Counted from the stretch's first letter, positions 34,143 through 44,276 are shown. The stretch is 64,000 bases of DNA from Zestosphaera sp. (GCA_038727705.1 JAVYVJ010000001.1:469924-533923); one strand, 5' to 3'. A program made the numbers and translations. The notes: generated from the sequence alone by a model not told the origin.

Positions 34143-35339
34143 TTGAGCAGCGGTGCGAGAGACATAGTGACTGAGACCCTGATAAGGTCTGAGAGCACGG
34201 TCTTTATGAATAGGGAGGTACTTAGATCTGACTATATCCCCGAGTACCTCCCTCACAGGGAGGAGCAGATCAGGAAGTTGACCGAGGTTCTCTCACCCTT
34301 GCTGAAGGGTGAGAGACCCAGCAATGTCTTCATCTACGGCCTTACGGGGACAGGGAAGACGGCGGTCGTGAAGTACGTGTTGAAGAGGATTGACGAGTAC
34401 GCCAGGAGGGTGGGTAACAATAAGTTCCTTCCAGTCTATATAAACTGCAGGCATGAAAGCACGACATATAGGGTCCTCTCAACCCTGGTTGAGTCGCTTG
34501 GCGGCAAGGTCCCCTTCACAGGACTCTCCACGGCAGAGGTCTTCAGGAGGCTTAAGACCAGAATAAACATGACGGGAAGGATAGTGGTCATAGTTCTTGA
34601 CGAGGTGGATGCCATGGTTAAGAGGGTTGGTGATGAGATCCTCTACAGACTCACTAGAGTGAATGAAGAGCTCGATAAGGGTAAGGTCTCAGTAATAGGG
34701 ATAACCAACGACGTTCGCTTTAGGGAAGGCCTGGATCCTAGGGTAAGGTCAAGCCTTAGTGAGGAGGAGATACTTTTCCCGCCATACGACGCTTTGCAAC
34801 TCTCGGACATCCTGAAGGATAGGGCGTCTAAAGCATTTAAGTCCGGAGTGATTGCCGAGGGCGTGATTGATTACTGCGCGTCCATAGCCGCTAAGGAGCA
34901 CGGTGACGCCAGAAGGGCTCTGGATCTACTCAGGGTTGCCGGTGAGGTCGCCGAGAGGTCGGGCGATGGCGTTGTTAGAATAGAGCATGTGAAGGTCGCT
35001 AGGGAGGAGCTGGAGAACGACATGGTCTCAGCTGTCGTGAGGACGCTGCCCCAACACAGCAAGATGGTTCTGCTATCCATAGCCCTAGCTGGGGGAAGGT
35101 TCAGCAGCACTGGAGATCTCTACATAAAATACCGTGAGATCACCAGGTCTTTGGGTCTTGAGCCCGTTACCCAGCGCAGGGTCTCCGATATAGTGAGTGA
35201 GTTGGAGATGGCTGGTCTAGTCATAGCTAAGGTGGTCAATAGAGGCAGGTATGGTAAAACTAAGGAGGTTGAGCTAGCGGTCGACCGCAATATAATAGTG
35301 AAGTCCTTGAAGGACGATGTTAAGGTGATTACGAAGTAA
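34143..35339 (+). CDS. cdc6: Orc1/Cdc6-type replication initiator
   Basis: AAA+ origin-binding protein of 398 residues. Walker A is GLTGTGKTAVVKYV near residue 64, Walker B VIVLDEVDAM near residue 152, sensor 1 in VIGITND; the C-terminal winged helix includes RRVSDIVSELEMAGLV. These proteins bind origin recognition boxes and load MCM. Start is TTG at 34143. Such genes often lie beside an origin; the short upstream gap holds one ORB-like element. Confidence 0.95.
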   Translation: MSSGARDIVTETLIRSESTVFMNREVLRSDYIPEYLPHREEQIRKLTEVLSPLLKGERPSNVFIYGLTGTGKTAVVKYVLKRIDEYARRVGNNKFLPVYINCRHESTTYRVLSTLVESLGGKVPFTGLSTAEVFRRLKTRINMTGRIVVIVLDEVDAMVKRVGDEILYRLTRVNEELDKGKVSVIGITNDVRFREGLDPRVRSSLSEEEILFPPYDALQLSDILKDRASKAFKSGVIAEGVIDYCASIAAKEHGDARRALDLLRVAGEVAERSGDGVVRIEHVKVAREELENDMVSAVVRTLPQHSKMVLLSIALAGGRFSSTGDLYIKYREITRSLGLEPVTQRRVSDIVSELEMAGLVIAKVVNRGRYGKTKEVELAVDRNIIVKSLKDDVKVITK

Positions 35340-35364
35340 CTCGTGGTGAGTGCGTTAGGAAGGC

Positions 35365-35991
35365 GTGCTGGTCGTGGAGGCCGATCTAATAACTGCAGGA
35401 GTTGACGACGGCTTCTTCCCGCAGGAGTTCAAGGGATTAAAGCTGAAAACCGTGTTGGCAGGGGTATTATGCGTTGGCAGGATCCCTAAGTCCGTTAGGA
35501 TAGACACTATAACGGTGGATGGGGATGATGGAACCGCTAAAGCAGAAGCACTTGTGGAGTGGCTTGAGAGGGACCTCAACGTTGAGGCAGTCGACACACT
35601 CTTTCTCGACGGGGTCACCGTAGCAGGGTTTAACTACGTGGATCCCTTAGAACTCCACAACAATTTGCGTGTGCCGGTCGCGGTCATATTCAAGACTGAG
35701 CTGAAGCTGGATAGGATTAGGAAGGCGTTGATGAATCACTTCACCGACTGGAGGAGGAGGTTCGATTTAATCAAGGATAACTACACAAAATCCTGTGAAG
35801 TAGTGACCCTTAAGAGAAAGTTAAGGATCACGCCATACGGCCTAGGCCTCAACGAGACCGCTAGGATAGTAGTGAGGCTACAGCATCTATCAGCTATTCC
35901 AGAGCCCTTGAGAGTTGCGGATTTAGTGGCGTCGGAACTAACCAAGGGAACCAAACTCCTGGAGGTTCTGAAGTCACGCGCTTCAAGGTGA
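35365..35991 (+). CDS. DUF99 (UPF0215) family, endonuclease V-like
   Basis: A 208-residue conserved archaeal protein with a predicted endonuclease V-like RNase H fold. The pattern GVDDGFFPQEFKGLKLKTVLAGV near the start, IDTITVDGDDGT and the central DTLFLDGVTVAGFNYVD are family features, including acidic residues positioned for metal binding. Start is GTG at 35365, 25 nt after cdc6. The role is not established. Confidence 0.83.
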   Translation: MLVVEADLITAGVDDGFFPQEFKGLKLKTVLAGVLCVGRIPKSVRIDTITVDGDDGTAKAEALVEWLERDLNVEAVDTLFLDGVTVAGFNYVDPLELHNNLRVPVAVIFKTELKLDRIRKALMNHFTDWRRRFDLIKDNYTKSCEVVTLKRKLRITPYGLGLNETARIVVRLQHLSAIPEPLRVADLVASELTKGTKLLEVLKSRASR

Positions 35992-36018
35992 TTTCCCTAG
36001 ATGCGTAAATAACCCTCG

Positions 36019-36786
36019 TCAAGGAATCGGCAGACCTATGCCCTTAAGCACCATCCTTGCTGCAACAAACCAAAGCGTAACAGCGAACCCCTTCTTAAGT
36101 GTGCCGGTCTTAGTTTTCCTAGCTACTGACGCACCGACCTGAGCCCCTATGATTAAGGAGGGCGCTAGCAGAACCAGAAGCTGCAGATCCACATTGCCCA
36201 GAGTGTGATGCGTTAGCGCTGACGTTATGGAGGTTAAGGTGATTGCCATAGACGACGTAGCTACTGCATAGTGGATGGTGACCCCCAGCGAGGTGAGTAG
36301 CGGGACGTTCACCACCCCGCCCCCGATGCCGAGTAGTCCAGCCATGAGTCCTGCAAGGGAGCCGCCTAAGGACAAGATCGCGTAATTCCTTAGGCTCCAC
36401 TTTAACCCGTTCCCATCCAAATCGCTTCTACCTCCTCTGTTTAGGTATACTCTCGCTCCAACGAAGATGAGCAGCAGTCCGAACAATACTCTAAGTGTGT
36501 TTGCGTCCAGCAGGCTGGTCAGTTGCGCGCCGAGGTACGCCGTTATGATGGCGGTCGCAGATAGGAGGAGTCCTGCTCTGTAAATTACATACCTATATCT
36601 CGAGTATGCTAGGGTTGATGAGAGCATGTTAAAGAATATGGCGCTTGCTGAAGTGCCTACAGCCACTTTCATGTCGACTCCAGCGATGTTCAGCAGTGGA
36701 ACTAGCAGGAACCCACCGCCGAGTCCAAACATCGAGCCCAGCACGCCTGCCGCAAACCCCACCAATGGAGCTAGAAAGAGCAACAC
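36019..36786 (-). CDS. TauE/SafE family sulfite/anion exporter
   Basis: Membrane protein of 255 residues with about eight hydrophobic helices and two copies of the family repeat: GVLGSMFGLGGGFLLVPLLN near the N-terminus and GLMAGLLGIGGGVVNVPLL in the second half. Members export sulfite, sulfoacetate or similar anions; the substrate here cannot be read. It precedes nothing in the same direction except the end of the aminotransferase operon; the two genes are separated by 20 nt and probably co-transcribed. Confidence 0.87.
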   Translation of the reverse strand: MLLFLAPLVGFAAGVLGSMFGLGGGFLLVPLLNIAGVDMKVAVGTSASAIFFNMLSSTLAYSRYRYVIYRAGLLLSATAIITAYLGAQLTSLLDANTLRVLFGLLLIFVGARVYLNRGGRSDLDGNGLKWSLRNYAILSLGGSLAGLMAGLLGIGGGVVNVPLLTSLGVTIHYAVATSSMAITLTSITSALTHHTLGNVDLQLLVLLAPSLIIGAQVGASVARKTKTGTLKKGFAVTLWFVAARMVLKGIGLPIP

Positions 36787-36806
36787 TGTTCAACCCTCAA
36801 CCGGAG

Positions 36807-37988
36807 CTAGTGCGTCTCAACCATCCTCTTTAATGCGTTGATTAACGCATGAACGCTCTTGCCGTACGTTGCTGGGTTCTGCCCTGTTCCGATTCTGACG
36901 TAGCCGGGAAGCTCGAAGCACTCGCCAGGGTTGATCAAGATGCTGTATTCTTTGAACAGCTTGTAGGATACTGCTAAGGTGTCGTTGCTCCACGGTATCC
37001 TGGCTAAGAGGTATGCCCCGGCCTCAGGCCAGTATGGATCGATCACGCCTCCTAAGGCGAGCACTCCCTTAAGAACCTCTAGGTTAGTCCTCACCATACT
37101 TCTTGCCCTCTCCCTGAGCCTCTTGACGTTGCCTGATTCAAGTATGATCGACGCTATGTAGGCGCTCAATACTGAGGGCGCTATTGACGTGTAGTCCTTC
37201 ACGCCCCACACTCTATTCACCACCCTCTTATCACCTGCTACCCACCCTATCCTTAAGCCGGGCAGTCCATACACTTTAGAAAGACCTGACACCGACAGAG
37301 CGTGCTCGACGCCCGCGACCTCCAATATGCTTGGCCTATCGGCATGCAGCTCAGACCCCCAGTACACCTCATCAAATACCAACAGCGTTCCAACGTTCTC
37401 GGATTCCCGCGCGAGCTCGCTCAACTCAGCCTCGCTCATGGCGGTTCCTGTAGGGTTGTTAGGGTCGTTCACGAAGAGAGCCTTAGGTCTGTACTTCCTC
37501 ATCAGGTCGAGAGCGTCTTCTAGGGGGAATCTCCAGCTAGGTGGTTTTCTCCATAACGGTATAGAGCGGGCCCCTACCCATCTGAGTAGCCCGGGGATCT
37601 GCATGTAGTTGGGCATGTCGACTAGGACCGTGTCACCCGGCTTAACCGCGCTCAGCAAGCTAGTCAGGTTAGCTTCGGCAGAGCCGTTAGTAACCACCAC
37701 ACCTTCAGCACCTACAGCACCGCCATACAGCTCAGAGATTCTCCCCCTAATGCTGGGGGAGCCTTTAGTCCACCCATAGCCCACCTCAAGACCCGAGATC
37801 TTGCTCAAGTCAACACCGTACTCACTAAGCTCACCAACCGTCAGCGGATGTACACCGCTATCACTGAGCAGGACCTTAGCCGACGTCTCGTGGAGGCTCT
37901 GCCACCTCTCAAGACAGAAGCATGGCAACCCCTCCACCACCTCGCCGAACAGCTCATTTACTAACTCATCAGGAACGCTACAATCCAT
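36807..37988 (-). CDS. PLP-dependent aminotransferase, class I/II
   Basis: Fold-type I aminotransferase, about 393 residues from ATG 37988. The PLP lysine is in SGLSKVYGLPGLRIGW, with the cofactor-binding FVNDPNNPTG and VFDEVYWGSE and the carboxylate Arg in YVRIGTGQNP. The frame is open to ATG 38063, but a TATA-like CCTTAAAC around 38078-38085 would start transcription near 38057, so an internal start at 38009 or 37988 is more likely. The amino acid substrate is unknown. Confidence 0.87.
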   Translation of the reverse strand: MDCSVPDELVNELFGEVVEGLPCFCLERWQSLHETSAKVLLSDSGVHPLTVGELSEYGVDLSKISGLEVGYGWTKGSPSIRGRISELYGGAVGAEGVVVTNGSAEANLTSLLSAVKPGDTVLVDMPNYMQIPGLLRWVGARSIPLWRKPPSWRFPLEDALDLMRKYRPKALFVNDPNNPTGTAMSEAELSELARESENVGTLLVFDEVYWGSELHADRPSILEVAGVEHALSVSGLSKVYGLPGLRIGWVAGDKRVVNRVWGVKDYTSIAPSVLSAYIASIILESGNVKRLRERARSMVRTNLEVLKGVLALGGVIDPYWPEAGAYLLARIPWSNDTLAVSYKLFKEYSILINPGECFELPGYVRIGTGQNPATYGKSVHALINALKRMVETH

Positions 37989-38131
37989 CACAACACCACC
38001 ACGCAACACCTCATGTGACGATCCGCCAGCATGGACACCCGCAATCAAAACCTGCGAAACCATAATAAGCGTAAGTCGAGTTTAAGGCCCGTAATTCTTT
38101 TTAATACCGAACACCCCTAATATCTCTTGGT

Positions 38132-38216
38132 GCGGGGGTGCCCGAGCCAGGTCAAAGGGGTCAGGCTTAGGCCCTGATGGCGCAGGCCTGCGTGGGTTCG
38201 AATCCCACCCCCCGCA
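38132..38216 (+). tRNA. tRNA-Leu (anticodon UAG)
   Basis: A class II tRNA of 85 nt with acceptor GCGGGGG/CCCCCGC, anticodon stem TCAGG/CCTGA with loop CTTAGGC (anticodon TAG), a long variable arm and T arm GTGGG-TTCGAAT-CCCAC. The CCA is not encoded. No intron. Its 3' end is the left boundary of the integrated island, whose right boundary repeats the last nine bases. Confidence 0.95.
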
Positions 38217-38217
38217 C
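38209..38217 (+). repeat. Left direct repeat (attL) at the tRNA-Leu 3' end
   Basis: CCCCCGCAC at the tRNA 3' end is repeated at 45173-45181, with a looser match AATCC before it on both sides. The two copies bracket the island of decayed genes. Confidence 0.55.
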
Positions 38218-38236
38218 TAATTTACTGGTAAAATTA
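38218..38236 (+). repeat. Left terminal palindrome of the island
   Basis: TAATTTACTGGTAAAATTA, nearly identical to the reverse complement of the right-end sequence at 45142-45159. It could be a recombinase arm or core site. Confidence 0.45.
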
Positions 38237-38265
38237 CAAATACTTGTGAGCTGTTGTTTTTGTTG

Positions 38266-38388
38266 ATGGTTGTGACGAAGCCTGATAGGGGTAAGACGCG
38301 TACGATTAAGGATCGCGCTATTTATGTTTATCTGCCTTCGCTTGAGATGGAATCGCTAAAGAAACAGACAAAGAGCCCAGAGAAGTGA
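38266..38388 (+). pseudogene. Fragment of a small DNA-binding protein
   Basis: Forty codons from ATG 38266 read RTIKDRAIYVYLPSLEME, a pattern found at the start of small ribbon-helix-helix-like proteins of archaeal plasmids and proviruses (RAIYVYLPS-x-E). It ends early in a TGA after a change of reading frame; the alternative frame downstream (EVNKALMTFGQYLASQFSKL) may be the lost continuation. I take it as a regulator or recombination accessory relic. Confidence 0.35.
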
Positions 38389-38650
38389 ACAAAGCACTAA
38401 TGACCTTCGGACAATACCTAGCATCACAATTCTCTAAACTAATTCACCATAAAACATACACCCCTAATAAGCGGTTAATTATGGAACAAACAAAGGTGCA
38501 TATTTGTTGTCTCAGCAACAATACAAACCTGTATAACATTAAATGAAAACATTCGCAAAACGCCAGTCTTCTGGCCATTTTTAATGTCCTAAATTATCAT
38601 CGCCTCACCTTAATGAAATGACATAAAAACATGCCTGCGCACGTTTGCTC
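38389..38650. other. A+T-rich gap with no gene seen
   Basis: I see no intact coding frame, RNA gene or repeat array here. A short frame continues the fragment upstream, then only short stop-rich sequence follows. Confidence 0.4.
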
Positions 38651-39013
38651 TTAGCAGCGACTAAACGAATGAGGCTTGCACGTTTTAGGGGCTATTCTTG
38701 AAGTAGAAGCTCCTTGGTATTCAGGATTTACTTTTCCGTGTTTTTCTTTGAGGGTTCCGGTGATTTTACGCCAGTCTTGGGCTATTTTTGGCCATAATTC
38801 GCTGGTCATTAGCTGTTTTGTTACGTATTCTTTTAGTGGTTTTTTCCCGTTTAATTTTTCTTTGTCATCACTCGAAGCTTATGAAGCCTGCGCGTTTCAA
38901 GTATTGGAGCATATGGCCTACTTGATGGCGATCAAGGGATATTCCAAACTTTTCCAGATCTTCTAGGAGGGAGTCAACTGATATTTCGTCTTCTGGGCTC
39001 AGACAGGTGACAG
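38651..39013 (-). pseudogene. Frameshifted gene with a helix-turn-helix-like segment
   Basis: On the minus strand coding continues from the ATPase end as HPEHLAVTCLSPEDEISVDSL, LEDLEKFGISLDRHQVGHML, QYLKRAGFISFE, then stops at a TGA; one base earlier the frame continues as SDDKEKLNGKKPLKEYVTKQ, LMTSELWPKIAQDWRKI and on to a TAA at 38651-38653. The first part looks like a winged-helix DNA-binding segment. The single-base frameshift between the parts and the lack of a start show a decayed gene. I recognise no family. Confidence 0.45.
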
Positions 39014-41689
39014 CTAAATGTTCTGGATGGGCTTTGCAGTTTTGGTGAGGTATATACCCATCTTCTTGGGTGGGATTAGGGTTTGTTCTAGGCGGTAGCC
39101 GTATCTCTTGTAAAACCAGCTTTTAATGATTTCGGCTAATGCCATATAGGCGCCGAGGATTGCGGCTAATGCTATATAGAAGGTTGCTGGAGGCTTTACG
39201 AATCTGAAAATTTCCCCTAATGGTGTGTAGGGAATTATCAGCGTGAATGTTATTACTGCTATGGTGCTGAAAAGCAAGAGTCGACTTGGTTTGCTTTTCC
39301 AGAAGGGCGACTTCCTTGTCCTAATGGCGAAAATTACGAGAGTCTGTGAGGTTAGGGATTCAATGAACCAAGCAGTTTGGAACAGCGGCTCAGAAGCGTT
39401 AAAGATGAAAAGCATTATAAAGAACGTTATGAAGTCAAAAAGGGAGCTGACAGGCCCAAGGCACACCATAAACCGCCTAATAAACTGTATGTCCCACCTT
39501 TTAGGCTTCTCAATGTATTCTTGATCAACCTCGTCTGTAGGTATTGTTGATTGGGAAAAGTCGTAAAGAAGATTGTTAAGTAGTATTTGTATGGGCAACA
39601 TCGGCAGAAAAGGCAGAAACAATGATGCGCCGGCAACGCTGAGCATGTTTCCAAAGTTTGAGCTTACACCCATCATAACATATTTCATGGTGTTGCCGAA
39701 GGCTTTCCTGCCCTCCAAAACCCCGTCGTGAAGCACCCGTAAATCGTTCCGCAAAAGAATTATGTCGGCAGACTCCTTTGCAACGTCAACAGCGTTTTCA
39801 ACGGATATGCCGACATCCGCCGTTTTCAGCGAAGGTGCATCGTTTGTTCCATCACCTAAAAATCCAACGACATGCCCATTGCTTTTTAGAGCGTTTATTA
39901 TTCTGTTTTTCTGGGATGGTGTAACCCTACAGAAAACGTTGGCCTCCTCAACAACTCTTGCAAGGGCATCATCATGCATCTGGGCAATTTCGCTTCCAGT
40001 TACAACCCTCTTTATGTCGAAGCCTAAGTACTCGCAAACCTTTCTTGTTACCAGCTCATTGTCGCCTGTGAGAATTTTCAATTCTATACTGGCGTTTTTA
40101 AGAAGCTGTAAGGCTTCTTTGGCTGTTTCCTTCGGCGGGTCGAGGAAAGCTATGAAGCCTAAAAACACCATTTCCGTTTCGTCGCCTGCCGTGTAAACGG
40201 TTTTGTCCTCCCTTAAACGCCTGTAGGCTACGGCTAAAACCCTGTAGCCCTCAGAGCTAAGCTCAAGATATTTTTGCTCGATATTTCTGCGCACTTCATC
40301 CGTTATTTCAGCTATAACCTCTCCAACCTCGTAATAGGAGCATATCTTAGCGATCTCTTCTGGAGCACCTTTAGTGATCATAAACCGTTGATTTTGATAC
40401 TCGACAACCACGGAGAGACGTTTGCGGACAAAGTCAAAAGGAACCTCATCAACTTTCATATAACCCTTAACATCCACGTCCCTAAATCTTAGTATGGCCT
40501 CATCGAGGGGGCTTTTAATTCCAGTCTGGTGGTAGCTGTTGAGGTAGGAGTAAAGCAGAACCTTATCGTTTTCGTCGCCGTTAAGGTCCACGTGCAGGAC
40601 AAGCTTTATCCTGTTTTCCGTTAGAGTTCCAGTTTTGTCCGTGCATAGGACATCCATGTTTCCGAAATTTTGTATGGCTGCTAATCGCTTGACTATGACA
40701 CCCTTCTTAGCCATCGACACCGCTCCCTTAGAGAGGTTCACAGAGATGATCATTGGCAGAAGCTCCGGCGTCAAGCCCACAGCCAAAGCCACAGCGAAAA
40801 GAAGTGAATCAAGCACGCTTCTCATGTAAAGCGCGTTAATGAAAAACACAAAAAGAACAAGCAGAAAGGTTACCTGCATTATCATATAGCCAAAACTTCG
40901 AATGCCTCTTTGAAACTCTGTTTCAGGCTCCCTTTCCGCAAGTCTCTTGGCGATTTTTCCATACTCTGTATGGCTGCCGGTTTTTACGACAACGGCGGTT
41001 CCAGTCCCGCTCACAACGGAGGTGCCCATAAAAAGATAGTTGTCCCACTTCGTTATCGAAGGGTCGAAACTTTTCAGCTGTAAGCCCGTTTTCTCAACTG
41101 GGAAAGATTCGCCAGTCAATGCAGACTGGTTCACGAACAAGTCCTTCGCACTTATGACGCGAGCATCTGCAGGTACGATATCGCCTGCGGAAAGAAATAT
41201 GATGTCTCCGGGAACTATCTCTGCAAGCCTAACTTCCTTTTTAACTCCGTCCCTCAAAACTGTGGCCGTTGTCGCCACCCTCTGCTTTAGCATTTCAGCT
41301 GCCCTTTCAGCCTTAGACTCCTGATAAAAGTCTAAGATCACGCTAAACAGCACTATAACAAATACAATAACTGTATTTACAACATCTCCAAAAAAGCTTG
41401 AAATCAACCCAGCGATAAGAAGAATTATTACCAACGGACTTTTAAAATGAAAGAGAAAATCAATAATAGCTGCTCTCCTCTTTTTTCTAACAAGCTCATT
41501 GTAACCAAAGTATTCAAGACGTCTTTCCACCTCCTCAGAGGAAAGCCCATTTAATGAGGTCTTTAAGCGTGAAAGGAGCTCTTCAACAGGCAATGTTAAA
41601 ACTTCTTCATCGCTCGGCAGAGCCCAGCCTGAAACCTCGCCAACGCTTGACATTTCTAAATCCTGATCCATCATTATTCCCACCTGCAT
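39014..41689 (-). CDS. mgtA: Magnesium-transporting-type P-type ATPase (MgtA/MgtB family)
   Basis: A full-length P3B-type ATPase of 891 residues, membrane-bound and predicted to import Mg2+ or Ni2+. It carries the phosphorylation site DKTGTLTE (near residue 348), TGDN, the hinge GDGTNDAPSLKTADVGISV and the A-domain TGES. The N-terminus has ELLSRLKTSLNGLSSEEVERRLEYFGYNELV, typical of the MgtA group. Multiple helices follow the MgtA pattern (GLTPELLPMIISVNL in M4). It is the only unbroken gene of the island, has A+T-rich codon use and was most likely acquired from another lineage. A TATA-like region lies around 41720-41760. Confidence 0.93.
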   Translation of the reverse strand: MQVGIMMDQDLEMSSVGEVSGWALPSDEEVLTLPVEELLSRLKTSLNGLSSEEVERRLEYFGYNELVRKKRRAAIIDFLFHFKSPLVIILLIAGLISSFFGDVVNTVIVFVIVLFSVILDFYQESKAERAAEMLKQRVATTATVLRDGVKKEVRLAEIVPGDIIFLSAGDIVPADARVISAKDLFVNQSALTGESFPVEKTGLQLKSFDPSITKWDNYLFMGTSVVSGTGTAVVVKTGSHTEYGKIAKRLAEREPETEFQRGIRSFGYMIMQVTFLLVLFVFFINALYMRSVLDSLLFAVALAVGLTPELLPMIISVNLSKGAVSMAKKGVIVKRLAAIQNFGNMDVLCTDKTGTLTENRIKLVLHVDLNGDENDKVLLYSYLNSYHQTGIKSPLDEAILRFRDVDVKGYMKVDEVPFDFVRKRLSVVVEYQNQRFMITKGAPEEIAKICSYYEVGEVIAEITDEVRRNIEQKYLELSSEGYRVLAVAYRRLREDKTVYTAGDETEMVFLGFIAFLDPPKETAKEALQLLKNASIELKILTGDNELVTRKVCEYLGFDIKRVVTGSEIAQMHDDALARVVEEANVFCRVTPSQKNRIINALKSNGHVVGFLGDGTNDAPSLKTADVGISVENAVDVAKESADIILLRNDLRVLHDGVLEGRKAFGNTMKYVMMGVSSNFGNMLSVAGASLFLPFLPMLPIQILLNNLLYDFSQSTIPTDEVDQEYIEKPKRWDIQFIRRFMVCLGPVSSLFDFITFFIMLFIFNASEPLFQTAWFIESLTSQTLVIFAIRTRKSPFWKSKPSRLLLFSTIAVITFTLIIPYTPLGEIFRFVKPPATFYIALAAILGAYMALAEIIKSWFYKRYGYRLEQTLIPPKKMGIYLTKTAKPIQNI

Positions 41690-41851
41690 CCATATTCGCC
41701 GAATAACTCCAAACCTGGGCTCTTATATTCTTACAAACATAACCATTCATAAAATTCTTTCCACCAACCCACAGTTCTATCAGAAGACTATCAGAGAAAA
41801 TTAGAAAGCCCTAAATACCAGGTTAGATAGTTTGGCTAGAGATATTTGTTT

Positions 41852-42402
41852 ATGAACCTTTGGCGAGACATTCCATGCGGTGAAAAGCCTCCTGAAATCC
41901 TAAACATAATTATCGAAGTTATCAGTGGTTCAAGAGATAAATACGAGTATAATATTAAATGGGAAGCCTTTGCTTTAGACCACATAATACCTTCCTCGGT
42001 GGTTTTTCCTGTTGAGTATGGTTTTGTTCCGCAGACATGGTTTGACGATGAAGATCTGTTGGATATTATGGCGCTCAGTTATGAGCCTCTTGAAGTTGGC
42101 TACCTTGTGAAGGTTAGGTTGTAGGCGCATTAATAATTGAGGACGAGAAGGGCATAGACCCAAAAATATTGTCGGTGCTTGTAAATGACGCAAGGTTTGA
42201 CGGCTACAAGGATATAAGCGACGTGCACTCCCACAAGCTTAGGGAAATCCAAGAATTTTTTGAAAGTTACAAGCGCCTAGAACCCCATAAGTTGGTCAAA
42301 TTTTAAGGAGTGGAAAACGCCAAAGAAGCCATGAAAATCGCGAAATACGCCATCAGAAAATTCCAAGAACTGAAAAGTGAAAGCCAAGCAAACCGTTATT
42401 GA
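41852..42402 (+). pseudogene. Broken inorganic pyrophosphatase (family I)
   Basis: From ATG 41852 the product begins MNLWRDIPCGEKPPEILNII and contains VFPVEYGFVPQTWFDDEDLL, the family I active-site region, then a stop at 42122-42124. One base on, the same protein continues (GALIIEDEKGIDPKILSVLV, NDARFDGYKDISDV, FFESYKRLEPHKLVKF) and stops again at 42304-42306; a third frame holds the C-terminal NAKEAMKIAKYAIRKFQELK. At least two frameshifts make it non-functional. The DDED-LL-D catalytic run also shows Leu where Gly/Pro are usual. Confidence 0.82.
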
Positions 42403-42504
42403 AGCACCAGGAATGATTTTGAACGCATTCCCGCAATCCTGAAAGTTCTTTTGTATTCGTTCTGTTAAGAGACACTAACAGACGTGTGGTGTTTGGTCTA
42501 GGTT

Positions 42505-43215
42505 TTAGACGAGTAGGGTGGCTATTATTCCGCTTAGGAAGATTCCGTCGAATGTTCCTGCTCCGCCTATGCTTGCTATTTTTGCTCCGAGTTTTGGAAT
42601 TTTATGCAGGTTGGTTATTTCTGCTCCTATCAGTAAGCCACTATGATGGGTGCGTTGGAGGGCAGAATGTAGGTTGCTAACGTTGCTGTTAATGGTGGGA
42701 TGAAAGCTGGTGTGGCTATGCCCAGTCCTTGTAACTGGTTTGGCAAGCAAGTGTGTTACTGATGCAACAATTGCTATTCCAATTAAAGCGTAGAGTGTGG
42801 CTGATGGTAGCTTCCAGAGCAGGTAGAGAGATACTAACGTGGGAATTATTGCACCACCATGTTTATGGCGGCAAGTGTGGTTGTTTCTCCACACTCAAAC
42901 TGTGGAATCCTAAAGATTATGCCGAAAAAGCTTACATAATCCTCTTTGACTATTGGAATCACAGCCTTAAGCTTCAACAATGGGATGTTCACATAACTTC
43001 CAAAAAAAGGTAGCCACCAAAATCGGCACGGTCACTTGCGAGCCGAAGCCAACTTGACGAAAAGCAAGACCTACAGCGTCAACGAAAACTAAGCCGACGA
43101 CTAAAACAAGAAACAGCAATAAAATTATAAAAATGCCATAAGTATGAGGGCAATGAATGATTTTCTTACCCAATAATATATCCTCAATACAAATTAAACG
43201 TTCGAAAGGACCCAT
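42505..43215 (-). pseudogene. Broken DUF1614 family membrane protein
   Basis: Across several frames the minus strand encodes a DUF1614-like membrane protein: VGLVFVDAVGLAFRQVGFGS, a frameshift at a T7 run near 43005, GSYVNIPLLKLKAV, IIFRIPQFECGETTTLAAIN, a second frameshift, then GGAIIPTLVSLYLLWKL and the conserved end HKIPKLGAKIASIGGAGTFD. Around 42660-42720 the best frame (GLGIATPAFIPPLTATLATY) ends with loss of about seven residues before the GAEITNL block. Two frameshifts plus a small deletion exclude a simple reading error at one place. Confidence 0.75.
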
Positions 43216-43235
43216 AATGTTGTTTCTCTGTCAAA

Positions 43236-44241
43236 TTATAAGCCTATGCTGTTGATTACGCCGCCTGAGTTGCCATCAATGACTGGATTATCTTATTGCC
43301 TTTATGGTCGTATTGAGCGAACCATATCGGCGCATAAAGCAGTTCAGTTTCTGTAACATCCACATCTGTGTGAAGTTGTTGGATTATATGGTACTGTGCA
43401 TGTGCCTTCTCTGATTGCAATTGGTCTGCAAGAGTTTTCGCCTGATATTTTGCTGCTTCTTCGCCTACGTCTCCGTTCAAAATTTTTACGCTTTTTGGAA
43501 TTTTAGAAATATCAAACAGCATTCTCTCATGCAAGTTGATATTGATAGCTTCTTGGCTGATATTCGTTAAATGCTTTGACAGCTACAATGGCTATGTTGT
43601 AATTATTGTCCTTATGATAGGCTCTTTTTGCACCTGCTTGGCCGGGTCCCATCATAGTGCCAAGCATCACTCCTGCAAGAAGAGGCCCAGTTATTCCTAT
43701 TCCACGTCTTCTGCCGCTCATCGCTGACCCCATAACGCCGAAAAGAGCTGCTGTTGCGGCAATTTCTCCAGCTTGGACTGCTATGCCACTAGCTATTACC
43801 GAAGTTCTTGCTGAAACTGAGACAATCCAGTATGGAGTAAAGCTTAAGTTCATTTCCTCCAGCCTTGATCCTTCGTAAAAGTGTCTATGCAGTAACCCTC
43901 TATCCAATAAGCTGCGAATTTCAGCAATCACCTTAGTCTTGTTCTGCAAGCTTAAGCAGAAGCATTGTCTGCTTATGTATGCCTCTCCACCCCTCGCTTC
44001 CCAATATTACGGCAGTTCCACAGTACTCACAACTTATGACCATCTCACCGAATTTCGGCGTAATTGGAGCACCGCAGTGAGGGCACCTAAGCGACTTAGC
44101 TTCTAAAGAGGCGATAACAGGCTTTGATGGTGCCTGCGGCATAGGTGAAGCAGGAATTCTAGTTCCACATTTGATACAGAATATTGCATCATCTGGAAGT
44201 TGTGCACCACATTTAGGACAATACAAAGACATCACGCTCAC
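43236..44241 (-). pseudogene. Broken zinc-ribbon membrane-associated protein
   Basis: Three overlapping minus-strand frames make one protein: an N-terminal double zinc ribbon (CPKCGAQLPDDAIFCIKCG, then CPHCG and CEYCG), a middle part KVIAEIRSLLDRGLLHRHFY with a Gly/Ala-rich hydrophobic segment, and a C-terminal part ending VIDGNSGGVINSIGL at 43236. The joins near 43940, 43530 and 43285 are frameshifts. Proteins of this layout are known in uncultured archaea, of unknown function. Confidence 0.6.
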
Positions 44242-44276
44242 CTGTTAATAAGAGAACCATTCCCTAGATATATTTA

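Noticed and set aside
40274-40492. Several 60-140 codon frames antisense to the P-type ATPase
   Set aside because: All are shadows of the intact ATPase gene with no signals of their own.
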